This document shows positions 25,908 to 28,269 of a DNA stretch of 28,269 nucleotides, piece after piece. The notes below the pieces were generated by a model. It made no database searches. It saw only the letters and a list, made by a program, of their open reading frames with translations, and was not told where the DNA came from. The stretch is taken from the NCBI GenBank assembly GCA_938092125.1, contig CALKMQ010000134.1, forward strand, positions 1-28,269, in the 5' to 3' direction. The position numbers were made by a program, and so were the translations under genes. Numbering within the stretch: position 1 is the stretch's first letter; every line of letters begins with the position of its first letter. Source of the stretch: an uncultured bacterium (GTDB lineage: Bacteria; Fidelibacterota; Marinisomatia; Marinisomatales; UBA1611).

Positions 25908-25945
25908 AATTTATTTTAAATGAAAAATAGAGATAGTTTTAAATG
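25908..25945 (-). promoter_or_regulatory. Short leader between terminator and TonB-receptor start
   Basis: Only 38 AT-rich bases separate the hairpin from the TonB-receptor ATG. This is too short for a full promoter plus untranslated leader unless it overlaps the hairpin. The receptor operon therefore probably depends on read-through from the upstream gene or on a promoter inside it. Confidence 0.4.
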
Positions 25946-25975
25946 AAAAAGGGGAAGCTTGAACTTCCCCTTTTT
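25946..25975 (-). terminator. Rho-independent terminator after the surface glycan-binding protein gene
   Basis: GGGGAAG (25951-25957) pairs with CTTCCCC (25964-25970) around the loop CTTGAA. The stem is extended by A5 at 25946-25950 against T5 at 25971-25975, giving 12 bp in total. Reading on the minus strand, the stem ends in TTTTT and lies 15 nt after the stop codon at 25991. This is the strongest terminator-like structure in the window and sits inside an otherwise tightly spaced operon. Confidence 0.8.
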
Positions 25976-25990
25976 TTATAAAGCGTAAAC

Positions 25991-28269
25991 TTATTTTAAA
26001 TAAGTAATCTTAAGAATGCTCCTTCCGGATTCATAGTTTATAATTGCAAAGTACATGCCAGAATTAACATCCAACCCTTTTTCATCTTTTCCATTCCAAG
26101 TGTATGTATAAGAACCTGGTGAATGTATAGAATTAACAAGAGTCTTTACATTTTGACCCAATAGATTTACAATGTTAACTGTAACATTTTCTGAATTAGG
26201 CAATTCATATGAAATATTTACATATGGATTAAATGGGTTCGGATAAGCCTTACTTGAGAACACCTCAGGAATTATACTGAATGATTCGTCTTCGTTTGAT
26301 AATATTGTAGGATTATTCCAGAAATAAATATTATCTAAATATATTTCCACATTATCTCCCCCTGCAGTGCCATCAGCATTAAATCTCTCAAACTTGAACT
26401 GATGTAAATAGTCCCAAGTCATTCCAGTAAAAGCAGACTTTGGAAGATTTACACTGTTCCAAGCTCCAGGAGTTACAGGAACTTCAACAAGCATTTCATT
26501 TTCTCCAGTTCCATTAGCACCATCATTGATTGGTGTAACCTTGATCATTTCATCCTGCCCAATAGGAACCCATATGTCTATATGAAGAGAATTCATACCA
26601 GAAGCATCTGTACCAGGCTGTAATAATGTTCCTTGATAATCCATGTTTGAATAGTGTAAAACGTAGTTAGCGCCCAATCCGGTAGGATCAAACCCAGCAT
26701 TCACTGTACCCGCTTGGCTCCAGCCCGGGTTGAGTTCAGTGCTCACGCTAGTGTATGAATCGCTATATACTGAAATTACATCTGCTGATGCAAGTGTTGG
26801 TTCAGGAGCGTCATCAAACGGTCTAGTAAGGTCAACTGGACAATTACCATAAGGAACTGCATCTAATACTAGAATGAGTGCTCCTTGTGCATCTCTTAAA
26901 GGTAGCGGTCTAACATTAAACCCTAAAACAGAATCGTTTATACCACAATTAGCAGGAAGTAATTCATAATTATTACCATACCCGAATAAGACAGTTACTG
27001 AATCGTTAAACATAAATCCAGAAACAGTTCTAGTATAAATACCATCATTATCAGCGTCAGATAAAAGATCTTGCTGACCAGTCCAGTCATTGTAAGAACC
27101 AAATACGTAAGGAACATCCGTGCCGGCGGTAAAGCCAGTAACACCGTTCATATCGACGTTGAATGTGACATCTAATGCATAGTTTTCAATACAGTTTGAA
27201 CAACTGCTGTAACAAACAGTATCAACAGAAGCGGCTGCAGTTGGCACAGTATAACCCCTATCAGCGCCATCACCAACAGCACATTCTGCTGGGACTTCTT
27301 CCCATGCACCTTGCCAATCTGCATTTATTGGTCCATTAACAAACTTGTATGTTATATCCTGACCTGGTGTAGCCTGCAATGTAATTGTCCATACATCATC
27401 ATTGTCGCTGTCAGACATTAGACTACCAGGGTTTCCACCAAAATTTCCACCTGCAAGATAGACACCTGCTGGGTTTGTCTCTACGTTAGCCATGTTTACT
27501 GCGAATGTGATATCAACAGTACTAGGGGTATAATCACAACTGAAACAAGATGCATAACAAACTGCAGCTAAAGTGCTATCAGCCATTGGAACTTTAAAAA
27601 ACCGATCGTTGTATTGTCCAATAGCACAGCCTTCAAGCCCTAAAGATCCCCCATCTTCAAAACCATCCCATGTACCAAAAGAAGGCTGATTTCTGAATTT
27701 ATACGCCATCGTATCACCTACCGAGGTTTCAGGAATTTCCAATGTAACAGACCAAATACCATCACCATCAGTGTCTGCCATAAGATAGCCGTCTTGTCCA
27801 AAACCTCCACCAGCTAGATAAACTCCTTCAGGATGAACAGTTTCTTCTGACATATCGACATTAAGAGTTACATCTATACAATCATAGCAACTGCCATCGT
27901 CAATTGTTGCTTCAGGATTGTAATTACAAGCTGTTTGGGTCATACAACCTGGAATATCTTGGGAATATATAGCTTGTACATCATCAATCAAGTATTGCCC
28001 TTCGGTTACAAGAAAACTTCCGCCGTAAACAACCTCAATAGCTATACCACCAATTTGATCGAGGTCTAGCGCATCATTACCTGGAATGGATACACCCCAA
28101 CCAACACCAGGATTTGCAAATCCATCCTTATAGCCACCGACATCATCGCTTCTTCCATTATCAACAAGCGGAATTCTATATTCTACCCAACCATCTTCAG
28201 GGGCATTCATGATAGGACTTTCACCAGCACTTGGTTTAAAAAATGCCCACCAAGTTTCGACATCTGCTC
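25991..28269 (-). CDS. Multi-module surface glycan-binding-type protein with T9SS tail, N-terminus outside the window
   Basis: The frame is open to the right edge (visible start ADVETWWAFFKPSAGESPIM), so the ATG at 28210-28208 is internal and 758 residues are visible. From the first visible codon: end of a jelly-roll CBM-like domain (to about 102, YLIDDVQAIYS); one Cys repeat (CNYNPEATIDDGSCYDC, about 114-130); three related beta-sandwich modules at about 131-245, 250-360 and 365-478, opening VTLNVDMSEET, ITFAVNMANVE and VTFNVDMNGVT and carrying 'GVYLAGGxFG ... D.D.DGIWSVTL ... YKF' patterns like starch/glycan-binding or E-set domains; a second jelly-roll domain at about 490-652 (ADVISVYSDSYTS, LDNIYFWN); and the T9SS tail at about 670-758 (AYPNPFNPYVNISYELP, NSGMYFAIINY). 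No catalytic motif is visible, though a GH domain could lie upstream. Followed by a terminator and the TonB-receptor operon. Confidence 0.85.
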   Translation of the reverse strand, partial: ADVETWWAFFKPSAGESPIMNAPEDGWVEYRIPLVDNGRSDDVGGYKDGFANPGVGWGVSIPGNDALDLDQIGGIAIEVVYGGSFLVTEGQYLIDDVQAIYSQDIPGCMTQTACNYNPEATIDDGSCYDCIDVTLNVDMSEETVHPEGVYLAGGGFGQDGYLMADTDGDGIWSVTLEIPETSVGDTMAYKFRNQPSFGTWDGFEDGGSLGLEGCAIGQYNDRFFKVPMADSTLAAVCYASCFSCDYTPSTVDITFAVNMANVETNPAGVYLAGGNFGGNPGSLMSDSDNDDVWTITLQATPGQDITYKFVNGPINADWQGAWEEVPAECAVGDGADRGYTVPTAAASVDTVCYSSCSNCIENYALDVTFNVDMNGVTGFTAGTDVPYVFGSYNDWTGQQDLLSDADNDGIYTRTVSGFMFNDSVTVLFGYGNNYELLPANCGINDSVLGFNVRPLPLRDAQGALILVLDAVPYGNCPVDLTRPFDDAPEPTLASADVISVYSDSYTSVSTELNPGWSQAGTVNAGFDPTGLGANYVLHYSNMDYQGTLLQPGTDASGMNSLHIDIWVPIGQDEMIKVTPINDGANGTGENEMLVEVPVTPGAWNSVNLPKSAFTGMTWDYLHQFKFERFNADGTAGGDNVEIYLDNIYFWNNPTILSNEDESFSIIPEVFSSKAYPNPFNPYVNISYELPNSENVTVNIVNLLGQNVKTLVNSIHSPGSYTYTWNGKDEKGLDVNSGMYFAIINYESGRSILKITYLK

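Noticed and set aside
25991..28210. Start of the surface protein at the ATG ending at 28210
   Set aside because: The frame continues without a stop to the window edge and the upstream residues are protein-like; there is no signal peptide at this ATG.
25991..28269. Surface protein as an enzyme (GH16)
   Set aside because: Related proteins can carry a GH domain, but no catalytic motif is visible in the 758 residues present.
1..28269. CRISPR arrays, tRNA/rRNA genes, insertion sequences, prophage
   Set aside because: No spaced short palindromic repeats, cloverleaf-like segments, transposase motifs or terminal inverted repeats were seen on reading both strands; a formal scan was not possible.

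Overview
The window is AT-rich, densely packed DNA from a Gram-negative bacterium of the FCB type. Marine Marinimicrobia (SAR406) is my best guess, inferred from a combination of traits: C-terminal type IX secretion (T9SS) sorting tails of the 'NPFN...GxxVxxGIYxxxL' kind, short Cys repeats ending 'DDGSCxY', a PorV-like outer-membrane protein, plant-type LRR lipoproteins, and very short or overlapping intergenic spaces. Bacteroidota, Ignavibacteriota or Fibrobacterota relatives are not excluded. No rRNA, tRNA, CRISPR array or insertion sequence was seen.

Left part (1-7510), mostly housekeeping and accessory genes: an aldo/keto reductase cut by the left edge, followed 3 nt later by a methyltransferase (+); ApaG (-), overlapping the methyltransferase end; a small membrane protein and a 15-repeat LRR lipoprotein (-); a MORN-repeat secreted protein (+); a small HTH-like protein (-); an M28 aminopeptidase with PA and PDZ domains (+); and an MltB-like lytic transglycosylase (-), which is the last gene of the next operon.

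Right part (6530-28269), a beta-glucan utilisation locus. A minus-strand operon carries a GH3 exo-beta-glucosidase lipoprotein, a CotH-kinase/lamin-tail surface protein and MltB. A divergent GH5 beta-glucanase with a CBM6-like domain and a T9SS tail follows on the plus strand. Next comes a long minus-strand operon read from right to left: a multi-module surface glycan-binding-type protein (cut by the right edge), a strong terminator hairpin, a TonB-dependent receptor, a 1169-aa secreted partner, a PorV-like protein, a SurA-like lipoprotein, a GH16 laminarinase lipoprotein (EIDIME active site), and a second GH16 (EIDFE active site) that is circularly permuted like the Fibrobacter succinogenes lichenase.

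Working model (inference): T9SS exports the binding protein, the GH5, the permuted GH16 and the 1169-aa partner to the cell surface. Both GH16 enzymes and the GH5 cut laminarin-like or mixed-linkage beta-glucan. The TonB receptor imports oligosaccharides. The GH3 releases glucose. There is no SusD and no dedicated regulator in the window. The TonB receptor / large secreted partner / PorV / SurA-like block looks like a SusD-independent uptake and secretion module and is the most interesting part.
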